Assembly: GCA_024279425.1 (NCBI GenBank)
Contig: JAJRRO010000101.1
Coordinates: forward strand, 1 to 64,000
DNA: 64,000 bases
Direction: 5' to 3'
Source: Bacteroidota bacterium
GTDB taxonomy: Bacteria; Bacteroidota; Bacteroidia; Flavobacteriales; Flavobacteriaceae
Shown here: positions 37,720 through 46,325 of the stretch, one piece after another
How positions within the stretch are numbered: position 1 is the stretch's first letter
Layout: every line of letters starts with the position of its first letter
Translations under genes and position numbers: made by a program
Notes under the pieces: generated by a model
What the model saw: only the letters and a program-made list of their open reading frames with translations
Told to the model about the DNA's origin: nothing
Database searches by the model: none

Positions 37720-37755
37720 GAGGTTTGAAGTCGGGAGACAGAGGTCCGAAGTCCC
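37720..37755. repeat. 15-bp degenerate direct repeat between nuoJ and nuoK
   Basis: GAGGTTTGAAGTCGG at 37720-37734 recurs as GAGGTCCGAAGTCCC at 37741-37755, 12 of 15 bases equal. The GA-rich pattern resembles the repeat next to the intact S23 gene, suggesting a scar of another such unit. The last codons of nuoJ at 37818-37850 also contain AAGTCGGAAG-like sequence. Confidence 0.5.
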
Positions 37756-37817
37756 AAGTTTGAGGTTCTTAGTTGCATTATTTTATCTTTACCCATGATT
37801 ATTATTTAATATTTTTT

Positions 37818-38354
37818 CTAAATGCTACTATCTTCCGACTTTTGGCTTCGTTCTTCTAATTTTCTTCCTTTGGCAATAATGATTGCTCCTACCATAGCTG
37901 CCAACAATAGAACACTGATTACTTCAAACGGTAATATGAATCCGCCTGCATCATAACTTAAAAGTTTTGTTCCGATTTCGGCTGTAGTGGTAGTCAATGA
38001 ATTCTCTACGACATTGAACTCGTGGGCATAAATGGTGGTCAAGAAAACCCCTAGTCCAAGAAGACAAGCTATAGTCGTGATTATTTGTTTGGAAGGTTTT
38101 GCAATTTCCAATTCCATTTCTATATGATGTACCAATAGCACTGAGAAAATAATCAAGACAATAATACCGCCTGCATAGACCGTAAGCTGAATGGCTGCCA
38201 AGAAATTGTAGTCGATTAAAAAGTAAACCCCTGCTATTCCACAAAGGACAAATAGCAAATAGATGACAGACCGTAACATTTTACGACTGGTGACCGATGC
38301 GATTGCAAAAACAATCATTATCAAAGCTAAAATGTAAAAAATTACTCTTTCCAT
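37818..38354 (-). CDS. nuoJ: Complex I subunit J
   Basis: A 178-residue protein with five membrane helices. MLRSVIYLLFVLCGIAGVYF and LLFVLCGIAGVYFLIDYNFL hold the pi-bulge helix region. LTVYAGGIIVLIIFSVLLVH is the conserved helix 3. After helix 5 (LLAAMVGAIIIAKGRKLEE) the tail RSQKSEDSSI looks foreign: the DNA there, read one frame over, gives IVAFRKNIK-stop, like the end of an S23 protein. Confidence 0.93.
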   Translation of the reverse strand: MERVIFYILALIMIVFAIASVTSRKMLRSVIYLLFVLCGIAGVYFLIDYNFLAAIQLTVYAGGIIVLIIFSVLLVHHIEMELEIAKPSKQIITTIACLLGLGVFLTTIYAHEFNVVENSLTTTTAEIGTKLLSYDAGGFILPFEVISVLLLAAMVGAIIIAKGRKLEERSQKSEDSSI

Positions 38355-38358
38355 AGGT

Positions 38359-38835
38359 TTAATCTTCTACGCCAGGCAATAATTTAGAACCCGGTTTATT
38401 TAAAACTCTTGTAAGTGCTGTTCTATCATACACGGAATTTTCAAAATTCTGTCCCCATTTAATGGCATCCGTTGGGCAAACATCTATACAAAGGCCACAC
38501 ATGGTACACATGCTCAGATGATATACGAACTGATCTATTTTCTTTTTCTTTTTACCAGTTTCCTCATCTATACCACGGTCCCAGATTATTTCAATGGTTC
38601 CATTAGGACAGGCGATTTCACATTTTTGACAACCCGTACATCGGTGTCTGTTTTCCTCATCGTGTGGCATAATTACCTCACCACGAAAACGATCGAACAT
38701 TTTCAGGGTTTCCCGATTGTCTGGATACTGTTGCGTTATGGCCCCTTTCCTTGAATTTAAAAAGTACTTGCCTGTAACACTCATTCCGGTAAGGAGTGTT
38801 TTAATGCCTTTGTATATATCTGAAAAATAACCCAT
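38359..38835 (-). CDS. nuoI: Complex I subunit I (2x[4Fe-4S])
   Basis: A 158-residue ferredoxin-like subunit of the connecting arm. The two cluster motifs are CTGCQKCEIACP near residue 65 and CTMCGLCIDVCP near 112. It carries electrons to NuoB. In an 11-subunit complex lacking NuoEFG, its clusters and NuoB's would be the first acceptors for reduced ferredoxin. It is slightly shorter than many NuoI proteins (160-180). Confidence 0.95.
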   Translation of the reverse strand: MGYFSDIYKGIKTLLTGMSVTGKYFLNSRKGAITQQYPDNRETLKMFDRFRGEVIMPHDEENRHRCTGCQKCEIACPNGTIEIIWDRGIDEETGKKKKKIDQFVYHLSMCTMCGLCIDVCPTDAIKWGQNFENSVYDRTALTRVLNKPGSKLLPGVED

Positions 38836-38993
38836 AGTTTATTCAAATTTCATCCCCATAGCTATCGGGGGCAAACAACAAATTCCGATTTTGACGATAC
38901 ATTACCTGTAGTATTAGGGAAACCCCCATTTTTTGTTGCTGTGCCCTTTGTATATTATTTGTCATTTGGGTTTTGTTTTTTGGAGCTTGTTTT
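38836..38993. other. 158-bp intergenic gap in the nuo array with palindrome and A/T microrepeats
   Basis: No gene seen. It contains CCCCATAGCTATCGGGG (38851-38867), a near-perfect palindrome. Near the nuoH stop is TTTGTCATTTGGGTTTTG then TTTTTTGGAGC. A similar TTTGGAATTTGTTTTTTTG lies at about 28163-28181. Confidence 0.5.
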
Positions 38994-40058
38994 TTATAAT
39001 TTTATTATCAGGTTAAGCCAAACAATCAGGGCCATTAATACAATATTCATTAGGTTTAACGGTAGCAGGTATTTCCATTCCAATGTAAGTAATTGATCCA
39101 CACGTAATCGGGGAAAGGTCCATCTGAACCACATCATTAAAAACACGAGAAACATTGTTTTTGCCAAAAACCAAAACACCCCTAACAATGGAATGGATTC
39201 CGTAATTCCAAACGGGGATAACCACCCGCCAAAGAATACAGTAGTTGCTATGGCAGCAATGATGAACATATTAATAAACTCAGCTAAAAAGAAATAGGCA
39301 AACTTCATTCCCGAATATTCGGTATGGAAACCTGCTCCTAATTCTGATTCGGCTTCGGCCATATCAAAAGGAGCCCTATTTGTTTCCGCAGTCCCTGCAA
39401 TCATAAAAATCATAAAGGCGATTATTGCCGGAATATGTCCTTGAACAATCAACCATCCATTTTTCTGGACTTCAATAATTTCTGAAAGTTGTAAGGTGCC
39501 TGTTATCAAGATCATGGTCAAAAGTGATAAACCAACGGAAAGCTCATAGCTAATGGTTTGGACACCGCTTCGCATGGCTCCAATTAAAGCGAATTTGTTA
39601 TTGCTACTCCACCCTCCTAACAATATTCCGATAACACCAATGGAGGAAATAGCAATTAAAAATAGAATCCCAATGTTTATATCAAAAGCTTGAAATTCTT
39701 GGGTGAATGGAATGACAGCCAAGGCCATTAAAGAGGTGACAATTACAAAATAAGGAGCCAAATTGTATAAAAATTTATCAGCCTTTTCAGTACCTGTCAA
39801 CTCTTTTGAAAGTAGTTTCAAAGCATCTGCCATGGTTTGTAACAATCCTTGAAAACCAACTCGATTCGGACCTACCCGTAATTGAAACCAAGCGGCCACT
39901 CTTCGCTCTATCAATACCAAGAATAAACCGGCAATGGCAAATATACCCAAGTAAACAAGGGCAATCAATACCATTTCAACAAAGTTGGCCGCATTTTCAG
40001 ACATAATGCTAGAGAGCCAATCATGAATACCTTTTGTAATGCTTAATGCTTTTGTCAT
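38994..40058 (-). CDS. nuoH: Complex I subunit H
   Basis: A 354-residue membrane subunit. ERRVAAWFQLRVGPNRVGFQ binds quinone near the membrane, and RAPFDMAEAESELGAGFHTE is the hallmark acidic loop. The ATG at 40058 is chosen; a TTG five codons upstream overlaps nuoD. It directly follows nuoD with a 4-bp gap, where nuoE, nuoF and nuoG would stand in a 14-gene operon. Confidence 0.97.
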   Translation of the reverse strand: MTKALSITKGIHDWLSSIMSENAANFVEMVLIALVYLGIFAIAGLFLVLIERRVAAWFQLRVGPNRVGFQGLLQTMADALKLLSKELTGTEKADKFLYNLAPYFVIVTSLMALAVIPFTQEFQAFDINIGILFLIAISSIGVIGILLGGWSSNNKFALIGAMRSGVQTISYELSVGLSLLTMILITGTLQLSEIIEVQKNGWLIVQGHIPAIIAFMIFMIAGTAETNRAPFDMAEAESELGAGFHTEYSGMKFAYFFLAEFINMFIIAAIATTVFFGGWLSPFGITESIPLLGVFWFLAKTMFLVFLMMWFRWTFPRLRVDQLLTLEWKYLLPLNLMNIVLMALIVWLNLIIKL

Positions 40059-40062
40059 TGTA

Positions 40063-41184
40063 TTATCGATCAATATCAGGGATTACAAGATCCAGTGTTG
40101 CCATTGTTGCCACCAAATCTCCAATCTTGCCACCAACAGCTATATGGCTTAACAAGGATAAATTTGAAAACCCGGGGGATCGGAACTTTAAACGATACGG
40201 GCTTTTGGTCCCAGTACTTATAACGTAAACCCCAAGTTCCCCTCTAGCTGTCTCAACCCTTTGGTAAAATTCTCCTTTGGGCAATTTTATAACCGCTTTG
40301 GTCGCAATGCGGTACTCTCCCTCAGGAATATTATCTATCAATTGTTCTACTATGGACAAGGATTCCCACATTTCTTGAATCCGAACTTGGTATCTCGCAA
40401 AAGTATCACCCTCGGTTTTTAATGCTTCATTGAAGGTTACCTTTTCCAATGCGCTATAGGGGTGATGTTTTCTAACATCACAGGAATAACCTGAAGCCCT
40501 TCCTACCGGTCCTGAAGCTCCAAATGATATGGCATCTTCCTTAGTTAATATGCCGACTCCTTTGGTTCTTTTATGAAAAATGACGTTATCAGTTAAAAGC
40601 CGATCGTACTCTGGGATTTTTGTCTTAAAATGGGCAATGAATTCTTTAACACGCCTAACAAAATTAGAGTGGATGTCGAACATTAACCCGCCTGGTACAT
40701 TATAGTTCATCGTTAATCGGGCGCCACAAGTTTCTTCAAAAATATCGTTAATCAGTTCCCTGTCCCTAAAACCGTAAAAGTAGGTGGTCAAGGCACCTAC
40801 ATCCATTCCCATAACACCCCACCATAAACAATGAGAGGAAATTCGGGTCAATTCCCCAATAATGGTACGAATAACTTTTACACGTTCAGGAATTTCCATT
40901 TGAAGGGCATTCTCAACCGTAAGACAAACGGCTTCATTATTTATGTTGGAGGATAAATAATCCATTCGATCCGTGAGGTGAACTATTTGCTGATAACTAT
41001 CACGCTCACACATTTTTTCAATAGAACGGTGTATGTAGCCTAGATCTGGCTCTACTTTTTTGATTATTTCACCATCAATAGTCAATAAAAGCCGAAGAAC
41101 ACCATGTGTAGCAGGGTGCTGAGGCCCCATATTAATGAAATATTCCTCAGATTTAAAGTTAGTTTCCGTTGGGGTTTCTTCCAT
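40063..41184 (-). CDS. nuoD: Complex I subunit D (49 kDa)
   Basis: A 373-residue soluble subunit related to NiFe-hydrogenase large subunits. FINMGPQHPATHGVLRLLL is the quinone-site loop with the conserved His. YIHRSIEKMCERDSYQQIV and SSHCLWWGVMGMDVGALT follow. The ATG at 41184 (MEETPTE) is preferred to a TTG two codons upstream. It is separate from nuoC, unlike the fused NuoCD of some bacteria. Confidence 0.97.
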   Translation of the reverse strand: MEETPTETNFKSEEYFINMGPQHPATHGVLRLLLTIDGEIIKKVEPDLGYIHRSIEKMCERDSYQQIVHLTDRMDYLSSNINNEAVCLTVENALQMEIPERVKVIRTIIGELTRISSHCLWWGVMGMDVGALTTYFYGFRDRELINDIFEETCGARLTMNYNVPGGLMFDIHSNFVRRVKEFIAHFKTKIPEYDRLLTDNVIFHKRTKGVGILTKEDAISFGASGPVGRASGYSCDVRKHHPYSALEKVTFNEALKTEGDTFARYQVRIQEMWESLSIVEQLIDNIPEGEYRIATKAVIKLPKGEFYQRVETARGELGVYVISTGTKSPYRLKFRSPGFSNLSLLSHIAVGGKIGDLVATMATLDLVIPDIDR

Positions 41185-41190
41185 GGTCAA

Positions 41191-41751
41191 TTATTTGATA
41201 ACCATATTAATTTCGTCTGTATAATCTTTTCTAAGCGGGAATCCTTCCCATTCATCAGTCAAGAAAAGTCTTTTGAGGTTAGGGTGATTGGTAAATGTTA
41301 TTCCAAAAAAATCAAAGACTTCCCGTTCATGAAATTCAGCGGTAGCCCATATATTACTAACAGTATCCAAAGTGGGATTCTCTCTATCCAATGTTTTTAC
41401 TTTGACAACAATTGTATGCCTATGTGTTGTTGATTCCAAATGGAATACAACACCTAATTCTGCCCCCCAGTCCACCCCGCTAAGGCAAAATAGATAATCA
41501 AAACTAGTTTCAGTATTACTTTTTAATTGGGACATTAATGCGTGAAGATGCTCTGGACCTACCAAAATATTGAGGAACTGCGAACCTTCTTCCGTAAATT
41601 CCAAAAGACTGGGATTGATAGGTTCTTGCGGCAAGGCTTTTTCTTCAGAACCCTCTTCATTTTCAGAGCCTTCAATAGCTTCAGAAGTCTTTTCAATATT
41701 TGGATTGGGGAACCAGCTTCCGATTAATTCTTGTAATGCTTCGTTAGTCAT
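41191..41751 (-). CDS. nuoC: Complex I subunit C (30 kDa)
   Basis: A 186-residue subunit. An acidic linker (NEEGSEEKALPQEPINP) lies between a short N-terminus and the core. FLFCLSGVDWGAEL-like residues (YLFCLSGVDWGAELGV) and TAEFHEREVFDFFGITFTNH, with LKRLFLTDEWEGFPLRKDY, are the family signature. It bridges NuoB and NuoD. The acidic insert near residues 20-45 is unusual. Confidence 0.93.
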   Translation of the reverse strand: MTNEALQELIGSWFPNPNIEKTSEAIEGSENEEGSEEKALPQEPINPSLLEFTEEGSQFLNILVGPEHLHALMSQLKSNTETSFDYLFCLSGVDWGAELGVVFHLESTTHRHTIVVKVKTLDRENPTLDTVSNIWATAEFHEREVFDFFGITFTNHPNLKRLFLTDEWEGFPLRKDYTDEINMVIK

Positions 41752-41831
41752 TGATATTTATCTAATTTCTTATAATGGCCAATATACAAACCACAATTTC
41801 TGGTGATTGTCACTTCCCATTATAATTAAAT

Positions 41832-41853
41832 GCCCATTATGGGCTTAAAGCCC
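41832..41853. other. Two mutually exclusive hairpins at the end of nuoB
   Basis: GCCCATTATGGGC (41832-41844) and GGGCTTAAAGCCC (41841-41853) are both inverted repeats and share GGGC, so only one can form at a time. They overlap the nuoB stop codon and the 93-bp nuoB-nuoC gap. A role in RNA processing is possible. Confidence 0.35.
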
Positions 41854-42405
41854 TTCATCAAACCCATCTATCGGATTTGCTTTATGCTTCATATTTTCGG
41901 TTCGTATTTTGTCTTGTAACATTAGCATTCCCTCCAACAAGGCCTCTGGTCTTGGCGGACATCCAGGAACGTAAACATCAACAGGGATTACATGGTCTGC
42001 CCCTTTCACGACGGAATAGGTGTTATAGAAAAACGGTCCCCCGGAAATTGCACATGCTCCCATGGCAATTACGTATTTAGGTTCTGCCATTTGATCGTAT
42101 AAACGCCTTAAGACCGGTGCCATTTTATTGACTATCGTTCCTGCGATAATTATTAAATCCGCTTGTCTTGGGGAAGGTCTTGCCACTTCAAAGCCAAACC
42201 TTGAATAGTCGTGACGTGCAGCTCCAGTTTGCATCATCTCTATGGCGCAGCAGCTGGTGCCAAAATATAAGGACCAAAGGGAATTTGATCGCCCCCAATT
42301 GATTATTTTGTCCAAGGAGGTTACGATAACATTGGCTCCATTCCCAGCAGGTATTACCTTGCCTGGAAAATTCTCTGGTATAGTATTTGGATTGTCTACT
42401 CCCAT
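41845..42405 (-). CDS. nuoB: Complex I subunit B (cluster N2)
   Basis: A 186-residue subunit with the terminal [4Fe-4S] cluster N2: [19 protein letters not shown] (two adjacent Cys), [12 protein letters not shown] and [14 protein letters not shown]. The start [13 protein letters not shown] at 42405 is chosen; 37 upstream codons belong to nuoA's other frame. It overlaps nuoA by 10 bp. Confidence 0.97.
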   Translation of the reverse strand: MGVDNPNTIPENFPGKVIPAGNGANVIVTSLDKIINWGRSNSLWSLYFGTSCCAIEMMQTGAARHDYSRFGFEVARPSPRQADLIIIAGTIVNKMAPVLRRLYDQMAEPKYVIAMGACAISGGPFFYNTYSVVKGADHVIPVDVYVPGCPPRPEALLEGMLMLQDKIRTENMKHKANPIDGFDEGL

Positions 42406-42746
42406 TTTAAAGCTCCTTTCTTCCATGCGTAAATTAATCCTAAACCCAGTATGATCAGAAATATGAGAACTTCGATAAATGCTATGGCCCCTACATCCTT
42501 GAAGACTACTGCCCATGGAATTAAAAAGGCCACTTCCACATCGAAAATCAAAAATAAAATAGCAAATAAATAATAGCCCACCTTAAATTGAACCCATGTA
42601 GGTCCAATAGTGACCATGCCACTTTCATAAGGTTCTTTCTTTTGCGGATTATCGGATTTATGCGAAATTAAATTTGATAAAAAATTAGCCCCTGCCACCA
42701 TGACAATCCCGGCAATTAGAAATACAATAATAGCTTCTGATCCCAT
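42396..42746 (-). CDS. nuoA: Complex I subunit A
   Basis: A 116-residue protein with three membrane helices. [20 protein letters not shown] and [19 protein letters not shown] are the conserved loop and acidic helix. It is the first nuo gene, 20 bp after korB, with no promoter visible between them. Confidence 0.95.
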   Translation of the reverse strand: MGSEAIIVFLIAGIVMVAGANFLSNLISHKSDNPQKKEPYESGMVTIGPTWVQFKVGYYLFAILFLIFDVEVAFLIPWAVVFKDVGAIAFIEVLIFLIILGLGLIYAWKKGALKWE

Positions 42747-42765
42747 TTATTTTATTATTCGTTTC

Positions 42766-43776
42766 TTAAAATACACTATAAACATCCCCCGAAAAAAACA
42801 GGTCATCGGCCTTGGAAAAAAGTGAGTCCGATTTTACTTGTTCGGTAAGTGCATCTTCCCTTTCCTCCAAGGTAGCATCATCAAAGCTCCTTATAATACC
42901 TGTAACCATAGGATATTCAGATCTCACCAGCATTTGATGCAGGGTAGGATCTTTTTCCTTGGCGTTATGTACCAACAAGTCTTCTTGGGTGATTCCGTTT
43001 TCGCCAATAGTGACCACTTCCAGTTTAAGTCCGTTTAGGACCAAACCTTTATCCTTTTCTTTTCCAAAAATCATCGGTTTCCCATGTTCAACAAATAACT
43101 GTCGATCTTCTCGAACAGCTTTGTCGGTAAATTTAGTAAAACATCCGTCATTAAAAATCGGGCAATTTTGTAAGACTTCGATTAAGGAAGTGCCCTTAAA
43201 TTTTTCAGCATCAATAAAAAGCTGGGTCATTTCTTTGGGAGTATTCCCAGAAATTCTTGCAAAAAACCGAGCTTGTGCCCCCAAAGCCAATTCACCCGCA
43301 GAGAAAGGCGGTTGGGTATTTCCGTATGGCGAGGATTTTGTTTTTTGACCCACTAGCGATGTTGGTGAAAATTGCCCTTTGGTCAAACCGTAAATTTCGT
43401 TGTTGAACAATACAATGTTCAAATCGAGGTTTCTACGTAGCACATGTATAAAATGATTTCCCCCAATAGCCATCGAATCGCCGTCACCTGTAATGACCCA
43501 AACACTTAAATCAGGATTGGCCAATTTAACGCCTGAAGCAACCGCCGGAGCCCTGCCATGAATGCTATGTATGCCATAAGTATCCATGTAATAAGGAAAA
43601 CGTGACGAACACCCAATGCCTGAGATAAAAACCACATCTTCTTTTTTAACCCCCATTTCTGGAAGCGCTTTTTGCATGGCCCGCAAAATAACATAGTCAT
43701 CACAACCCGGACACCATCTTACTTCCTGGTCACTTGAAAAATCTTTGTAAGTATATTCTTTTATTGCTGCCTCCAT
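42766..43776 (-). CDS. korB: 2-oxoacid:ferredoxin oxidoreductase, beta subunit
   Basis: A 336-residue thiamine-diphosphate subunit. VRWCPGCDDYVILRAMQKAL is the CxxC start, and GIGCSSRFPYYMDTYGIHS follows. ITGDGDSMAIGGNHFIHVLR is the TPP/Mg motif and LNIVLFNNEIYGLTKGQFSP the substrate region. With KorA it oxidises a 2-oxoacid, most likely 2-oxoglutarate, with CoA to acyl-CoA and CO2, reducing ferredoxin. It lies between korA (2 bp) and nuoA (20 bp). Confidence 0.94.
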   Translation of the reverse strand: MEAAIKEYTYKDFSSDQEVRWCPGCDDYVILRAMQKALPEMGVKKEDVVFISGIGCSSRFPYYMDTYGIHSIHGRAPAVASGVKLANPDLSVWVITGDGDSMAIGGNHFIHVLRRNLDLNIVLFNNEIYGLTKGQFSPTSLVGQKTKSSPYGNTQPPFSAGELALGAQARFFARISGNTPKEMTQLFIDAEKFKGTSLIEVLQNCPIFNDGCFTKFTDKAVREDRQLFVEHGKPMIFGKEKDKGLVLNGLKLEVVTIGENGITQEDLLVHNAKEKDPTLHQMLVRSEYPMVTGIIRSFDDATLEEREDALTEQVKSDSLFSKADDLFFSGDVYSVF

Positions 43777-43778
43777 AA

Positions 43779-45635
43779 TTATTTTACTAATGATTTAAAT
43801 TTTTGTATCAACTCACTGTTCGCAAATGGCAAACCTTGCACCTTATTGAATTGTAAAAATTCAAATGCGTCGAAATTATTTCGCAATACTTGCACAAATT
43901 GCCCACTGTTCAACTCACAAACAATAATTTTCTGGAATTTCTTCAATATTTCCCCGGTATTTTTCGGCAGTGGGTTTATATAATTGAAATGGGCAAAACC
44001 AATATTGGAATGGCCTTCTTCATTCATTTGTTTTACTGCTGAGTATAAACTACCATAAGTGCCACCCCAACCAATTACCAGTAAATCGCCTTCTTGGGCA
44101 AATTCAGTTTCGAGATTCGGAATATAGTTTTGTACCCTCTTTACTTTTTCTGCTCGTATTTTGGTCATATATTCATGATTTTCAGGAGCATATGATACAT
44201 TTCCTGAAATACGATCTTTTTCCAGACCACCAACCCTATGTTCCAAGCCCGGAGTGCCGGGAATGGCCCAATTACGTGCTAAACTATCATCATTTCGGTC
44301 ATAAGGATGCCAATTTTCCTTCACTTCTCTTACAATGTTGTTTTTGATTTCCGGCATATTTTCAACCGATCTTATTTTCCATGGAGCTGAACCACTGGCA
44401 ATATATCCATCAGTCAACAATAGTACTGGGGTCATATGCTCTAATGTAAGTTTTGCAGCTTCATAGGCAAAATCAAAACAGTTGGCAGGCGTACTTGCAG
44501 CAATTACGATTACCTGACTTTCCCCATTTCTACCATACATGGCCTGTAATAAGTCTGATTGTTCTGTCTTTGTGGGCAACCCTGTTGATGGCCCACCTCG
44601 CTGAACGTTTACAACAACTAACGGAAGTTCTATCATCATGGCCAATCCCAAAGCTTCGCCTTTTAGGGCCAAACCGGGACCAGATGTTGTTGTAATGGCT
44701 AAATCACCGGCAAATGACGCTCCGATTGCTGAAGTTATTCCGGCTATCTCATCCTCGGCTTGTAAGGTCTTAACGCCAAAATGTTTATGTTTTACAAGCT
44801 CGTGCAGGATATCTGAAGCTGGGGTAATGGGGTAAGATCCCAAATATAATTCCCGACCAGATTTTTCTGCAGCTGCTAAAAACCCCCAAGCGGTAGCCGT
44901 ATTGCCCATTATAATCCTATATGTACCAGGTTCCATTTTGGCAGGAGCAATGGTATAGGCATTTGGAATCAGTTCCAACGTCTCGGCAAAATAGAAACCT
45001 GCGTTCAATACCTTCGTATTTGCTTCTATGATCTGAGGTTTGGATTTGAATTTTTTATTGAAAAACTCAACAGTGTAATCTGTTGATCGGTCATACATCC
45101 AATAGACCATACCCAAAGCAAACATGTTCTTGCTTCTGGTGATACTTTTATTGTCTAGTCCTTTAACCTCTTTCAATGCCTCTTTGGTCAATGAAGTCAT
45201 CGCTACCTCAATGACCCTATAATTTTCAAGGCTACCATCCTCTAAGGGGTTGGACTCATACTGTGCTTTTTCCAGATTTTTCTTGGAAAAGGCATCTGTA
45301 TCAACAATTACTGTATGTCCTGGTTTTAGGGCATGCAGGTTGGTCTTCAATCCTGCTGGGTTCATGGCTACCAAAAGATCTACATTATCCCCCGGAGTGC
45401 TTATCTCAACACTACCTATATGTACCTGAAACCCTGAAACCCCATATAGACTTCCTTGAGGAGCCCTGATTTCCGCTGGGTAGTTGGGAAAAGTGGCCAC
45501 ATCGTTGCCGAACATTGCAGATGTATCGGAGAATTGGGTCCCGGTCAGCTGCATCCCGTCTCCAGAATCACCAACAAAACGGATGATTACCGCTTCTAAT
45601 ACTTCTTGCTTTTGCTCTTTTATAGCTGTAATCAT
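43779..45635 (-). CDS. korA: 2-oxoacid:ferredoxin oxidoreductase, fused gamma-alpha subunit
   Basis: A 618-residue fusion. The gamma domain is at ~18-190 (VIIRFVGDSGDGMQLTGTQF). The alpha domain runs from ~245 (YPITPASDILHELVKH, LQAEDEIAGITSAIGASFAG, TTTSGPGLALKGEALGLAMM, QRGGPSTGLPTKTEQSDLLQ). The C-terminal domain has LVIGWGGTYGSLYSAVKQM. It is the first gene of the kor-nuo array and divergent from the ferredoxin gene. Its -7-like TATATTTG (reverse strand, 45691-45698) overlaps an inverted repeat. Confidence 0.94.
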   Translation of the reverse strand: MITAIKEQKQEVLEAVIIRFVGDSGDGMQLTGTQFSDTSAMFGNDVATFPNYPAEIRAPQGSLYGVSGFQVHIGSVEISTPGDNVDLLVAMNPAGLKTNLHALKPGHTVIVDTDAFSKKNLEKAQYESNPLEDGSLENYRVIEVAMTSLTKEALKEVKGLDNKSITRSKNMFALGMVYWMYDRSTDYTVEFFNKKFKSKPQIIEANTKVLNAGFYFAETLELIPNAYTIAPAKMEPGTYRIIMGNTATAWGFLAAAEKSGRELYLGSYPITPASDILHELVKHKHFGVKTLQAEDEIAGITSAIGASFAGDLAITTTSGPGLALKGEALGLAMMIELPLVVVNVQRGGPSTGLPTKTEQSDLLQAMYGRNGESQVIVIAASTPANCFDFAYEAAKLTLEHMTPVLLLTDGYIASGSAPWKIRSVENMPEIKNNIVREVKENWHPYDRNDDSLARNWAIPGTPGLEHRVGGLEKDRISGNVSYAPENHEYMTKIRAEKVKRVQNYIPNLETEFAQEGDLLVIGWGGTYGSLYSAVKQMNEEGHSNIGFAHFNYINPLPKNTGEILKKFQKIIVCELNSGQFVQVLRNNFDAFEFLQFNKVQGLPFANSELIQKFKSLVK

Positions 45636-45687
45636 ATTCAGAAATTTGAATTAGGGGTGTTAAACAATTAATTTTGGTATATTCAAG

Positions 45688-45734
45688 TGCCAAATATAAT
45701 TTTACATTTGGCAATGAAATATGACATTTGTCAT
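45688..45734. promoter_or_regulatory. Double inverted repeat between korA and the ferredoxin gene
   Basis: IR1: TGCCAAAT (45688-45695) and ATTTGGCA (45706-45713), perfect 8-bp arms with a 10-bp spacer. It covers a reverse-strand TATATTTG -7-like box. IR2: ATGACATTTGTCAT (45721-45734), arms ATGACA/TGTCAT around TT. The core TGACA-WW-TGTCA recurs in front of nifJ at 46326-46337. Confidence 0.6.
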
Positions 45735-45788
45735 TAAAAAAATACGTTCTTTACTTTAATTTCGTTCGTTATATAAAATTAAACAAAA

Positions 45789-46139
45789 ATGGCTATTATT
45801 ATTACAGATGAATGCATAAACTGCGATGCTTGTGTTTCCGAATGTCCAAACAATGCAATTTACGAACCAGATCAGGAATGGTCTTACTCCGATGAAACAG
45901 CGTTGGACGGGATGGTTACAACACCTTCTGGTGACGAAGTTGATGCCAATGCGGAAAATGAACCGGTTTCTGATGAATTCTATTTTATAGTTTCCGATAA
46001 ATGTACTGAATGTAAGGGATTCCACGATGAACCCCAATGTGCTTCAGTATGTCCTGTAGACTGCTGCGTCCCAGATGAAGATCATGTTGAGACCGAAGAA
46101 GTACTACTTACTAAAAAGGCTTGGTTGCACGGGGAATAG
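45789..46139 (+). CDS. 4Fe-4S dicluster ferredoxin
   Basis: A 116-residue ferredoxin. Cluster 1 is CINCDACVSECPNNAIY. Cluster 2 uses CTECKGFHDEPQCASVCP, with the longer Cys spacing of the Azotobacter/Alvin type, then CCVPDEDH. An acidic ~35-residue linker between the two is longer than usual. By position it carries electrons from KorAB and NifJ to the NuoEFG-less complex I. Confidence 0.93.
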   Translation: MAIIITDECINCDACVSECPNNAIYEPDQEWSYSDETALDGMVTTPSGDEVDANAENEPVSDEFYFIVSDKCTECKGFHDEPQCASVCPVDCCVPDEDHVETEEVLLTKKAWLHGE

Positions 46140-46277
46140 ATAAGAGAACCCCTTATAATCAACTTTATTAGGATACAGGATATTGAATATATCCAAACAT
46201 TTTTATTTTCTTTTTTATCAAAATCCAACAAAATAAATATGGATTGTTGAGATTTTGAAGCAACAAAATTATACCCA

Positions 46278-46304
46278 GGGACCAATTATTTTGGTCCCTT
46301 TTTT
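46278..46304 (+). terminator. Rho-independent terminator after the ferredoxin gene
   Basis: Stem GGGACCAA (46278-46285) with TTGGTCCC (46291-46298), five-base loop, then six T. It lies 139 bp after the ferredoxin stop and before nifJ, so nifJ needs its own promoter. The other part of the 333-bp gap holds the nifJ palindrome. Confidence 0.88.
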
Positions 46305-46325
46305 GGTGACCCATACGGCATTTCC

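Noticed and set aside
38994-41190. Possible hidden nuoE/F/G on either strand near nuoD-nuoH
   Set aside because: nuoH starts 4 bp after nuoD, and the antisense frames in this stretch show no NADH-, FMN- or [2Fe-2S]-binding motifs.
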